A stretch of 64,000 nt of DNA from Vanilla planifolia (lineage: Eukaryota > Streptophyta > Magnoliopsida > Asparagales > Orchidaceae): NCBI GenBank assembly GCA_023846275.1, contig CM043877.1, forward strand, positions 13,809,107 through 13,873,106, given 5' to 3'. The translations under genes and the position numbers were made by a program. Shown here one piece after another: positions 1-12,479 of this stretch (position 1 is the first letter of the stretch; the number at the start of each line of letters is the position of its first letter). Under the pieces are notes generated by a model. The model saw only the letters and a program-made list of their open reading frames with translations. It ran no database searches and was not told where the DNA came from.

Positions 1-382
1 TTCTTATTATATAATACAATCAACATTCTCTCAGATCTTGATCTAACCCTTCTGAACCACTGATTGATCATACATTACAATTATAAATATCATTCTTATG
101 CAATTTTTTCATAAACACTTTTATGATATTTTGTTAGACTAATCTGGTCCTTTTATTCTAATTAACTTCAATTGATCATCTATTATAATTGAACCATCAT
201 AATGGTTTTATACCTTATAAACCCTTATATGATGCCCCCAATCAACTAATCAAAACCTTTGATGCTAACTTATCATACTTGTACTATCCTATCACATGCC
301 CAAATTCTACAAACTTATATTATCGTATCACATCATCTTAGTGATGCCTGTATAATGTGTTAACAATCAAATTTGATCCCTT

Positions 383-730
383 TTTTTTGAGTTGGTTTAA
401 ATTAACTATACAAGTATGATTTAACCCATTATAGTATTATGATCCTCCTCAGATAGCTAAACCTCTTTTTCAATACTCAAGTTTGACTCCAACCTCCATA
501 TAAAAATTCCAAATTCATTCTTATGATTCTTTTAGCAACAAGTAATCAAATCTTTTATTTAAGTTGGTTTAAATTGACCATACAAGTATGATTTAACCCA
601 TTGTACTTGTATGATCCTGCATAGATGATTAAAATCTCTTTTTTTGCTACTTGGGTTTCACTCCAATCACCTTCTAAACATCTAAAACTTGCATAAAATG
701 AATTGAACAGAATTAAAGAGTGTTAATTAA
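383..730. repeat. Two diverged copies of a ~172-bp unit
   Basis: The string GTTGGTTTAAATT begins at 391 and again at 563, and both copies continue through CATACAAGTATGATTTAACC and then a [TA]ATGATCC box ending at 444 and 617. The spacing is constant at 172-173 bp, so this is a tandem pair. The core CATAC-AA-GTATG is a short perfect inverted repeat that resembles the cores of the other arrays in this window. Confidence 0.7.
599..687 (+). repeat. 89-bp direct duplication, copy 1
   Basis: This stretch starts CATTGTACTTGTATGATCC and recurs at 1312-1400 with a single mismatch that I can see (AAACATCT against AAAAATCT). Such identity is striking because the surrounding repeats are heavily diverged. 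Confidence 0.85.
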
Positions 731-1311
731 AACACATACAGGTCTTAGTTTTCTTATTTTGCTATATTTTTTCTTGTAATCTATGCTTTATCAATAGCTT
801 CTTCTTCCTTCTTAGTAGTTAATTACTCTTTGAATTGAAACAATAATTTATTAATTCTCAATACCACACTCCTTTCCTTTCTCATCCTTTCTCACCTTAC
901 TCGAGCCAACTTGGATTATTTTCTCTTACTTCTTCATGTTAACTACCCTCTCTCTTTCTCTCTCTTCTTTCTCTATTATATCTTATTTACCACCTCACTG
1001 AACATAGCTAAAAATCATTTTGATCCCATTCTATTAGGCAATAAACATGGAATATGCAAACTTACAAATGTGCACATCATAATTTATGAAATTACACATA
1101 TATTTGTCTCTTTTAAAACTTTATAACTAATTAATTGAACATCTAAAAATTATAAACTTAGGTTTGCTAGATTCCTCTTAAAGGGTTTTTTCTAATAATA
1201 TATTGAAATAATTTTTTTTTACTTTAATTGAATCTATGATATGCATCTTAAGATCAAATCAATTTATTAATATCTCTTTGTACTTGTATGATATGCATCT
1301 AAAAACTTCTT

Positions 1312-1400
1312 CATTGTACTTGTATGATCCTGCATAGATGATTAAAATCTCTTTTTTTGCTACTTGGGTTTCACTCCAATCACCTTCTAAAAATCTAAAA
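1312..1400 (+). repeat. 89-bp direct duplication, copy 2
   Basis: Second copy of 599-687, 713 bp further on in the same orientation. It stops abruptly on both sides. A related short string (TACTTGTATGAT) also lies just upstream near 1281, so the copy may have landed in an existing repeat. Confidence 0.85.
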
Positions 1401-3119
1401 CATAATATCTAAAACATAATATATTTATTAATATTTTAATCTATGAACATAATATCTCAAAAAATAATGATAAAGTTTGATTAATGACTTCATAAACTTC
1501 TTAAGGGATTCTCATTATGGATGAGGAGAGAAAAATTCATGACACAAATTTGAAGACTAAAAAATAGTAAATAGAAAAGTTTTCCTACAAAAGTAAATCA
1601 TTTAGAGAATCTTATTATTTCAATATAGGAAGGGATTGTTAATTAAATTTATTAAGGATTGAGTAAAGAATCAATCAACCTTAATCATTCGAGTTAAGGA
1701 AAATATTTAAGAGAAGTACATCTTGATAAGGAAAATATTTAAGGAAAATAATTTAATGAAAAAGTTGATACATCTATAATAATATCAATTATTCAATCAT
1801 GGGTTCTTTAGATGTGACCTTCAAAAGTTTATCATGACTAATTTTAAATTAAATTGAGTGAAACAATTCTTCAGAGGCTTTCAAAATAATGCGATGAATT
1901 ACCACTGGAAAGACAAAAAATTATTTAATTGCTAAGAATATTTAACTATTAACTAAACTTGGCATGTTACAAGAAAAGTTTGAGTAACAAATATTGGAAA
2001 GAAAAGTAAGATGATTTTGGAAATAGCAAATATTGTTTTGTTCAATGGTATTTACCAAGAAAAAAAATAAAAATGAATAATAATTTTTTTGAATTCATAA
2101 ACTTTTCAAAAAAGGTGCAATCACCAATAAAAATATTAATTCAAGGAAGATGATGCACATGCTTAGTTAAAGTCCTAGAGGTTTGCTTAAACATTTAAGA
2201 AAAGACAAGTGAAAACTACAAAGATATTTTTCTTCTATTTATGTTCGCTAACTATCCACTACTTAGCTTTTCATGTAGAAGTCCATTACTCGCAATGAGC
2301 ATCCTTCACCTTATTGATTTTATATATTATTCATATTTTTCATTTATGTATCATAAATGTACTCTTGTTCTTCTATATAAGACTTTTTAGTAAATTAATT
2401 TGTATTTGTAAACAAATTTACACTTACATTCTATATATGTTTACACAATCACATTAAATAGCATAATCAATTTTGTTTATTGAAGTTTCTTAGGGATTGG
2501 GTGCAAAATTTATAACTTTATTCTTCCTTCCTTTTTTAAAAAAGATTTCTTAATCTTCATAATAATTATTACATTAAATTACAAGTGGCCAATTCTAGGA
2601 TTTACAATATATTTTATCTATAAAAGAAAATCATAACTAAATAAGGGTTACTTTGCCTTTCTTTATCATTTTAGTTTACATTTTTGAAGGTAAACTTATG
2701 CAGAATAAGTCTCATCAGAATGATAATATCAAGATAATTCAATAGATCTATATTGATTTTTTCTTATTTACGTTATATTTTTAGTTTATTGTGAATTATA
2801 ATAGGTCATTTATAAGACATTTAAAAGTTTTATTTATTTTTGTATATTTTATATTATTTATTATGAAGGATGATTTCATCATTTCTTGTATTTGGATATA
2901 AGGTTTAGTATTATGTTATTTAAATGTTTGTCATAGAATAAAAAAAGAAGATTATTTTTTGTTTAGCATTTTCTCTTATTGAAACTATGATTAGTTATTG
3001 TGTACATATGCAGGTCATTGTATTGTGATCTAGATTATTTCTAATTATGATTATAATATATCTAAGTTGTGATTTGGATGTACCTTTATTATTGTTGCAT
3101 CTTCTTTTTCATTACCTTC

Positions 3120-3200
3120 CACCCCATATCTCATTGTAGGAGTTTTCTTTCTTTCTCTTTCTCCATTAATTTGGTATGAAAGCTATATCAGGTTTAAGCC
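3120..3200 (+). mobile_element. Possible LTR-retrotransposon primer-site fossil
   Basis: TTGGTATGAAAGC at 3171-3183 differs at two positions from the Met-tRNA primer site TTGGTATCAGAGC used by many plant Copia and gypsy elements. It follows a pyrimidine-rich stretch (CTTTCTTTCTCTTTCTCC) like those seen at the end of many plant LTRs. No LTR pair or coding region can be recognised, so this is a very old, broken remnant at best. Chance similarity is possible. Confidence 0.25.
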
Positions 3201-4675
3201 TTAAGATTTTTAGATTTGTCTCCTTATCAATTATGAATGTTAGCACCCTTTTCATCTATATTGTTTAGTAACTCTATGGAAAAACTAAAGAATGTCAATC
3301 TTCCTCAATTGATTATAAATTTTTAAGAGTGTAAAACTTTCTTTATGAAATCCCAAGTTTTATGCTTTTAAGTAAGAAAATCTTATCTTCGATCACTAAC
3401 ACTCAATTTATTAAATCTTTAACATAATATACCTTAGAATAACAAAATGGGTTTTCAACATCAATTAAAAGAAAACAATGTAGTGAAACATAATGCATCT
3501 ATAACTTACGGGTTATTTTGATCTTTTAAAAGCTAGTGCAATTGATTTTGGTGAATCCAATAAATCATTTTGAAGTCGTAGTAGAATAAGACAATTTCGT
3601 TATAACTTTTCTTTTGTTTACTATAGGTGATGAATTAGGGTCATTAACTTAAACAATTTTTAAAATAATCTCTAACTCTACATCACTTTGGCTTTAAGCT
3701 CCATTTAACTCTACCTTATAAAGACTCTTGTACAATTATCCTTCATGTAATATAAGATTATTGAGTTAATTATTTTTTATTTTTTTGCATCTAAAAAATA
3801 AATAATATTACCAATCAAATTTTGAGGGATGTAGCACTTGATTGAATTTTGCGTCTAGCTTAATTTCCAAGTTAATATATATGTACACGTTGCATCATAA
3901 AGCTAAGCACCAAAGATTTAGATATTTTTGTTCACCCTTTTATTAAACTCAATTCTAGTTGAGCAAAAGAATCATTTATTAACTAAGAATGGTAGCATAC
4001 TTATGATGCAAATAAAAAATTACTTGAGTAAACTAGCATGCAATCTTACATTACAACTCATACATAAAATGTAAAAAAGGGTAATAGTTTTTACTTCTCA
4101 TAAAAATAAGTATTTATAAAATTTGAGTAAGTAATAGACATATTGAACATATTAATATAATCCATAAGGATCCACCTTCATTTAAATTATATATTATCAC
4201 AAAAGAAAACTTATTTTATTTAGGGCTATTGAAGTTAGTCAATGTACTAAATTGATGATAATTAAATAATATATTATTTTATTGATTTTTTTTAGGTAGA
4301 TCATACATCTCAAGATTAAATAAGTGAATCAATAAGAAAAGTTTTGTCTTAACTCAAAAGATTTATTCATAGTATTTGATATAAATTATATCTGACACCA
4401 AAGAAATACAAAGTTTGTGTACAATTAGAGAAACTTTTTATGGAGTATTCTTATTTTGGTATTAGCATGTAAGACCTATAATAATTTATATGGGACATTA
4501 GGATGATGATGAAGAATTATGTGCATGAAAAAAGTTGTTCATGACATTGTTTACACACATATCATCATTTAAACATGTATTTTTTACATATATAATTGAG
4601 ATAATAATGATTAAAAATATAAGTTTAAGTCGTGAAAAATATACGTAGAATGCAAAACTTTAATTCTCATAACTT

Positions 4676-5125
4676 ATCATACATTATGATTAATTTATAC
4701 ATCTTTGTATGAATTAGTGATAAGATAGGCAATTATGCTCAATAGAGGAGTCATAACGTATCGTACAATATGATCCCATTTATCATTTAGTATAATTTCT
4801 TTTGCATTTTTATCTAAATTAAGAGTAAATCATAAGTTGATGTATTAATATATTCATACAATGTAATTATATGTATCATACATTACAATTTTGCTCAAAT
4901 AGTGAGCATCCATTAGTAAAATTGACCCCAAGGAAATCGTACAGTATGATATTATCGAATAGAACAATCATTATAATATGCATCGATAAAGCTTATTTTA
5001 GATGCTCTTATGCAATATTATCATATCATATAATTTGATATTTTGTTAGTATGCAAAAAAGAACAGTTAAACAATCTGATGAGTTCAACGATTAGTTCGT
5101 TCATGAGTATCGTGCAATATAATCA
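4676..5125. repeat. Degenerate ~87-bp periodic array
   Basis: Variants of a TCATACAATATGAT-type core end at about 4690, 4774, 4866, 4950, 5039 and 5124, giving spacings of 84, 92, 84, 89 and 85 bp. The clearest cores are TCGTACAATATGATC (4761-4775) and TCGTACAGTATGAT (4937-4950). The sequence between cores has diverged too far to align by eye. I infer an old tandem satellite or a repeat-derived array. No coding capacity. Confidence 0.5.
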
Positions 5126-5585
5126 TTAGATTAAGAATAGAATTAGTACAAGATATGTGAGTAAAAAATAGTTTGATTAAATCTTAAAAAACTTTTACAT
5201 TGTTGTTAAGGGGTGTTTTTAAGCATCGAAAAGCTTGCTAATGGTTATATAAATATGTGCAAACATATTATATAAGTTAATGATCAATTAGCATACAATT
5301 AAGAAGGAATATTGCTTACAAATTATTAATAAAAAGAAAAAAGAAGAAGAGTAAGACAACTATGTTCATGTATAGATTTTATTTTATCCAAGCATTCCTT
5401 CACTTTACATCTCTTTAGCTAAGTAAAAGAGGATTCTTACATTGTTTCATAATGCTTCAGTGTATCTCTTAATAATTATATTAGATTTTAGAAGTTTATT
5501 ATACCTTTTTTTACCTTTGTTGAATTTTGTTTTGGATCTCTTATTAATGCTTTTTTAATTATCATAAATTCTTTTGGCTTAGTGA

Positions 5586-5700
5586 TTTGTAAGATCATTT
5601 AGCGAAGTGTTCTTTGCTCATTTGGGCTAGTAATTTGTAGGTCTTTTAGCCTAAACTTATAGGATCTTTTGGCCCTATGTTTGTAGGAACTTTTTGCTTG
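5586..5700. repeat. Short imperfect tandem repeat in LTR-like DNA
   Basis: Four related segments follow each other: TTGTAAGATCATTTAGC, TTGTAGGTCTTTTAGCC, TTATAGGATCTTTTGGCC and TTGTAGGAACTTTTTGC. The DNA after them (5700-5830) contains GAATCGAATCACATAAAAATC, which resembles the downstream end of some plant Copia LTRs. It may therefore be a solo or broken LTR, but no partner copy was found in the window. Confidence 0.4.
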
Positions 5701-6835
5701 ATGTGAAGTATTGGTTTATTAATTTTGTAAAAAGAATGTTAATGGTTTTACATAGCCTTTTGGTTATGGGTAGGTATATATCTAGTATTGAATCGAATCA
5801 CATAAAAATCTATCGTATCATCATTTTGTTATACTTCTCACATAAAAATTTAAAAGAAAATAAAAGTTTCTAAAATAATTTTATAAAATTATTAAAAAAT
5901 TTTAAAAACTTATATTACTTTACATAATATTATTAAATTTTTAATTTACATAATTCATATCCCTGTCACCTCTCTTATGAATATCACACTCCTATATTTT
6001 TAACAAGGGCTTTTTACAAATGCTAGTTAAAGCCTTCATCAAACTCATGATTTCATATTGAATACTCCAAAATCTAAGTTTTATACTTAGGTTACATGCA
6101 ACGTTCTCAACTCCTATCAATCAAGTACTTCACTCTTTTTTAGCTTAATATACTTTGATCTTATCCAAATAAATAGCACATATTCAAATGATATAAAAGA
6201 TTATTTTCTTTCATCTTTGACAAACAAAAAAAAAACTAAACTTTTCATTCAAATGTTTTACTATTGATTTTAATATCCACTATTATCATCATCAAATAAG
6301 TATCATTAAATCATATTATTCTAATAAGTCTTAATATGCTTCTTATCATTAAAAGATATTTTTATTATATTATACTATCATTAATATTAGTCTTAATATT
6401 CTAAAAATATTTTCATTGCCATTAAAAAATATGACAATGAAAAACACAACTCTTATGGTCTTTGACCAAAGCTTTTGCACAACTTCGACAGCTTTTCTAT
6501 GCAATATCAAGTTACAAAAGAAGGAACTATAGTAGACTTTGGATACTTATGATGCCTTTCAAAGTTTCACACCTCTCATCTTATAGCCCTTCATGTCATA
6601 TTTCAAAATCTTGCTAATAAGCAAGTTAGGTTTTTTATTACATATTTGCATAAATTGTCACTTAGGCCTTCAATGCACTTATGAGCTTTGGATGCCTTTT
6701 TAGTTGTTTTCCTAACACATATAAGTATAACCCTCATCACATACAATATATGTTGTTTACAAGGCTTAGCCAAGTTGTGGAATATAGAGTTTCACATAAA
6801 AAGAAGTTAGGAAAATTTTCAAATTAAAAATAGGT

Positions 6836-6856
6836 TATATATATATATATATATAT
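6836..6856. repeat. (TA)n microsatellite
   Basis: About ten uninterrupted TA units. Confidence 0.95.
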
Positions 6857-8913
6857 TATTTGAAAAAAAATAAAGGATTTACCTTTTATAATCACAAATT
6901 GTATTTTATTATATATTTTAATCCAAACACTAATAGTGAACCCTAATGACTCCTCAACTAATGATTAAACAAAATACAGCCCATGATGATGTTGTTCATT
7001 TTGGGCCTTACATGTTTCAACCCAAATGTAGTTAAGCTCTCTCATTATGCAAGCTGAGCCTTTATTAGTGTATGACATTTTAAATAACTTTTTTAACTTT
7101 ATTTCTAATAAATATTTTAATAAAAACTCTATTTTCATTTACATTGGATTTTTTATAAATGTTTTTTAAAATATAATTTTGGATGTATATATCGTTTAGC
7201 ATAATATTTTAGAATGCAACTAATTAAATTTTTATGTCAATATATATTAAAAAGTTCATAAATTAATGCAACCTTGATAATGCGATAATCAAAGTTATGT
7301 ATTTCATAAATTTTTTGTTAAAATCTTATCTTTTTGTGCACATCATTTTTAATAACAAATTATTACTTATGAATGTGTTAATGGTTAAGTGCACTTTAAG
7401 TCAAATTACTTGGTTAAAGACAAGTTATGCAATGTAGAGTTTCTTTTTTTTTTGGCAAAAAAGCTTAGGAAATTCTTTTGCTAAATCTAAAAGCAAGGTT
7501 TGATTTATTTTATTGATAAAATAAAAAATTTAGCATTTATAATTATGAAATGTATTTTATTATATATTTTATGTAGTTAAGATTTATTATTTTGTTTGTT
7601 ATAGAATTACATTATAAACTTACTAAAGTAGGTTCACATGTAATTTCTCATATTAAAATATACTATGATGACAAATGATAGGACATCAAAGTTTTCAATC
7701 ATAGATTATAATAAAAAATGTTTATGATTATACAAAGTTATAATTTCTTGTTTTAACAATATAATATTGTTCACATCTTATCACATCCCATCTTAAGTGT
7801 AATAACTTTTTTTTTAAATTAAACCTATTTTATTAAGGAGAGTCAGACCCACGATAAAACAATGCATTTTAGTGCACTTAAAATTTGAATTCAAACTTAA
7901 CTCAAATCAAACGCTTTTCATGCAAAGTTTAAATTTTAATTATATATCACAACTCAAATTAGTATCTCTTTTTCAAATTTTATTTCTATTAAATAAATTT
8001 TATAAAAAAAATATTTTTATTCATATAAAACCCTTCTTTAAGAGTATTGTTTTAAACTCACAAATTACTTGTAAACAAAACCTTTAAACAAATACAATTA
8101 GTCATACATGATCTTAGTGAATTCAAATCAAGATAAAATCATAGATATATTTCTTAATCATATATGAAAAATCTCAAATAAAAACTTTATCTCTTTTGTA
8201 TATAAATTATATTTGGGAAATAAAATATTAGAAGATATGCAATGTTATACTTTATATGAAGAAAGTGGAACTATCTCCATAATATCTTCAATGGATAAGA
8301 TAATGTTGCCTTTTTCTTGGATTTGGTTATTAATTAAACATCACTTCTCCTTTTGTTACCTACTTGTGTGGACAACTTTCTCCAATACAAGTATAGAAAA
8401 AGGTCACCAAAAGATGCCTCCTCATCTAAGAACAAATTATATTTCAAATCGTGAAACACTAACTATTAAAATAATATAAAGTAAAGCATATAATTTATGG
8501 GTTAATTTTATATTCTTATCAAGATTTTTTATAATTAGTTGAATAATTTTATATAAATCTTTACCTTTAATTAGATGTTTATTTTGAAAGAACACTTTAG
8601 ATTCGTTTAATATGAAATTTTGACATTATAACACATAAGTTTTTCATTCTAAATTTAAAAGTATCAAATTTTAATCAATGTTTGTTAAAAAATTTTATTT
8701 TTTTCACATATGATTCCTTTTTAATATTAAAATATATTATTTAAATATCTTTTTTAACTTAACTTAGGCATAACATCATTATAAAAATATTTTGAAAGAC
8801 GAAACCTAAGCACAATTGAAATATTTGAAATTATGAAACAAAATTAGAGTATATTATATAAATTATCATCCATTTTATATCTTTTCTATCATAAATACTC
8901 ATCATGATTTGAA

Positions 8914-8957
8914 ATATATATATATATATATATATATTTATTTATTTATTTATTTAC
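8914..8957. repeat. (AT)n followed by (TTTA)n microsatellite
   Basis: Twelve AT units run directly into about five TTTA units. Confidence 0.95.
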
Positions 8958-9634
8958 CTTTTTTATGGAATCTTTTGAAAGTAGAAAATGACAACAAAAA
9001 ATATTAAAATATATTACAAGTTGAGTTTTAGAGTTTAAACATAAAAACACTTATGAGAAGATACCTAACTAAAGTGGAATCTCCTTAGTGTAGTATCCCT
9101 ATCACTAAGGAGTTGGCAACATAAAAAATAGTCTTAGAAGAGATTTTTAATTAGAGTACCCAATAGATAACACTTGTTGGGGTCATTTGCTTGGATCCCA
9201 CTAAAATGGTGAGCTTTCTTTTCTTTCTCCACTTTGTTTGGTAATGTGTGCAAGATGAAACTAATGGGTGACACTCGTAAAAAAGTGTCTATTTTGATGT
9301 TATTATTATTTGATCTTAGATAATAATTAATAAAAATAATTATTATATTTTATGAGAATAAAATAATAATGACAAATTTCTTTATTTGAGAACAAAATCT
9401 TTAACAAGTGAGGATTATATCATATAAGAATAAAAGTTAGACCTAATATATATTTGGGTAAATAATTAATACGTCTAAACATTAAGTTTGTGATTAGGAT
9501 AGTATTAATTTTATATTAAGACTCTAATTTATACTTATTTTATAATATAAAAGTAAGTCAAGCTTTATTTGTATTTAAACAGATTTTTTTTCAAATAAGA
9601 AACTTATCAACATTATTTATTATACATACATTAC

Positions 9635-9636
<2 letters not shown>

Positions 9637-9696
<60 letters not shown>
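9637..9696. repeat. (TTA)20 microsatellite
   Basis: Sixty bases of perfect TTA trinucleotide repeat. It is one of the longest perfect simple repeats in the window and probably length-polymorphic. Confidence 0.95.
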
Positions 9697-9700
<4 letters not shown>

Positions 9701-12479
9701 TATATAGCATTTATAATTGTATTAATATTATTCTATTATCTTATGAGTTATGTTCTCTTTATTAGTTTTCTTAAACAAATATTTTTAACTATGCCTCCTT
9801 ATTAGTTTTGTTATGTCAAATTGGTTCGATTATTAGTGTAGTGCCTTGTTTTGTTACCTTATTAGTCTTAACATGCGACATTAATTTTATTGTCTTTGTT
9901 GGTCATGCCACAATGCTTTACCTAATTTGAGCATATCAATACCTAACATCATTTGTCATAAGTAATTTAAAAGAGGTTTAAGTTAACCCTAATACATATT
10001 TAATTGAAAATCTAATAACTTAATGGCTTTCAACTTCTCAATTAAGAAATTACTTTAATTGTATAATAAAATTTCAGCTTTGTATATAATTTATAATATG
10101 TGACTAACCTCAATGTCATTTGCATCAATGGCCCTATTTAAGATAATGCTTAAAGTCAATTCATTCTTTGATAGATTATAATTAGAATGTATGTTGGCGA
10201 AGTCATCACCTATTTCCCATAAAAAAAAAATTAGGGAAGGGCATTTTGCCCTCATTCATATTTCATAAATATACAAAGAAAATAGAATAAATCATTTTAT
10301 TCATAAAATATTTAAAAGTAATCAAAAAATCTTTTTCAATAATATTTTATTAGAGTATAATTTTTTAATTATCAATTTAAAAATAATGATTTTAAAGTTG
10401 ACATCTACCAACTCCACTTTAAGACTATTTATAAGTTTTAAATTAATTTTTTAAATGATTTTTTCAAGCTCAAGATCATCAAAACTTTAATAATTTTTTT
10501 TCACGAAGACATTATGTTTTTTCACATAAAATTACTTATATAAAAACTTCTTTAACTTTTCTTAAACTATTTTTAAAAACCTATGTATTATGTGCAAAAA
10601 GGCCAAAACTTAATAAAAATGCAACATTAGTACATTTTGAAGAACATATAATCTCAAAAAAAGAAGATAAATCTCGAAAAGAAACAAATCCAATTAATGC
10701 ATTATATAGAACCTTGTTAATTATAAATTTTTTTAATGATTTCAAATTTAAAATTAATCTTCATATTTACTACAATTTCTCTTTTATTAATTAAAGATTA
10801 GTTGATGTACACAAGAGTATCACATAGTTGTAGCACAAATGCTTTATTAGTATTTGAGATCATTAACAACTCAAGCTAAACCACAAAAATAATATATATT
10901 GGAGATATCTTAAAAGTTAAAAAAGAGGAAAATAAAAAAAAAACTATAGAATAAAAAAAGCAATAGAGATAACTATAATTATGAGTTATTGACACTATGA
11001 ATTACTTTTATAATCTACAAAACCCTTTTTAATCATAGGCTCTTGTTAAAAAAAATACACCACATGTGATAAATCTTAGATTGTGATCTTTTCTTAATTA
11101 TTCACATCAAAGATAAGATAAGAAAATAAAGTATACAAAAAGTTTAAAAGCATACAAATTATTATTATTAATTGATTAAAAACTAACTCCACTTAAACCA
11201 ATTTAATTTTGATTTAATTTTAATAAAAAAAATTTAAAATTTATTATAAAATTTTAAAATTATTTATATGTATGAATATTTCGATTTGATGTTCTCTACA
11301 TGCACATTTTTGTATATTATTATGTATTTTTAATATTAAAAATGATATATAACCAAGTCTTGCTCAAGATCGACTTGAAATAGAGTTTTATTCAATAATC
11401 CAATCATATTATTTTGCGATAAGTCACCCACAATTATTGTGCTAACAAATATGATAAAAGATAATTGATCAATTAAAAAGTGGAGAAAAAAAGAAAATTT
11501 GAAATTTATAAATTGTTTAATATAAAAATTGCAAGAGCTAATTTTGAATTATTTATTTTCCATAACATATTTTTGGAATAAATCAGTTCAATAATTATGG
11601 TTTTGAAAGTTTCTAATCCTCGGCCGCAGTTTTGGGCTACGTCGCTTTAAAGGTGGGTGCGATGAGATGGATGCGCAACAACCAAATCGGGACCACACGT
11701 TAACATATGAAACACATATCACAAAAAATAATCATTTTATTGAAGGTGGTACTAATTTTTTTTGAGTTTGTTTGGTAAAGCTTTTAAAATAATAATACGC
11801 TTTTTTAAGATATGAAAGATTTGATCATGCTTTTCTTAAAAAATTGTCATGTTCTAACTAATATACATCAAATATCAAGTATGGAACTCATAATCCAATA
11901 AAGGGTTGACACAAAAATTAATAGGAAATATATTTCTTAATTTTATTTGAGTAGTTTTAAATTATCTCATGATCATAAAAATAAGCAATAAAATTTATAA
12001 TTCTTAATTAAATTTTAAATATATATCAAATATGTTTATTTTTATTGTAAAAAAAAAATCTTAATATCTTAAGATAGAAACATCTTATATAAATATAAAA
12101 TTATTTTATCAATAATCAATATATGACAATTTATCCATGTATTCATTAGCCTAAATGTCTAGGATGAGGTATTCTTTATACAATAACTCTTCTATTAAAA
12201 TATCACTCGATATTCACTATTCACTCTTTTTTATCGTCTAGGTTTCATAATGAGAGTTGGAATGAGCGTCACAAATAACCAATAATAAATTACAAAAAGT
12301 TTATGACATATTTTCTAATAAATTAAGTATTGGATAATGAAAACACTTAAATTAGAATCAATTGTCAATTTCTTGATACAAAATAATTATTAAATTGTAT
12401 ACATATCAAACCATCAAGAAACATCAAATTTATGTTAGAGTAAGTGTTGTTATAGTTTTATACTCCTAAAAACTTGTAT

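Larger units (their letters stand above)
1..4675. other. AT-rich intergenic DNA, no gene
   Basis: No open frame longer than about 70 codons and no recognisable protein. The DNA is strongly AT-rich with many A/T homopolymers. It holds the duplicated segments listed separately at 383-1400 and a weak retroelement primer-site remnant near 3171. The only moderately long frame (911-1126) is a low-complexity, Leu/Phe/Ile-rich translation typical of AT-rich noncoding DNA. Confidence 0.7.
5701..12479. other. AT-rich intergenic DNA with microsatellites
   Basis: No recognisable gene. Frames such as 7872-8087 and 8213-8479 lack any familiar motif and have the composition of noncoding DNA. One small GC-rich patch lies at about 11,620-11,700 (contains CGGCCGC and GGGTGCGAT) with no open frame. 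Simple repeats are listed separately. Confidence 0.65.

Noticed and set aside
4676-5125. Regularly spaced repeats as a CRISPR array
   Set aside because: The genome is a plant; repeats are degenerate, spacing varies, and there are no cas genes.
6836-6856. (TA)n runs as MITE hairpins
   Set aside because: Self-complementarity comes from the dinucleotide repeat itself; no flanking terminal repeats were found here or at the other (TA)n runs.
8213-8479. 88-codon frame as small protein gene
   Set aside because: No start context, no motif and composition of surrounding noncoding DNA.
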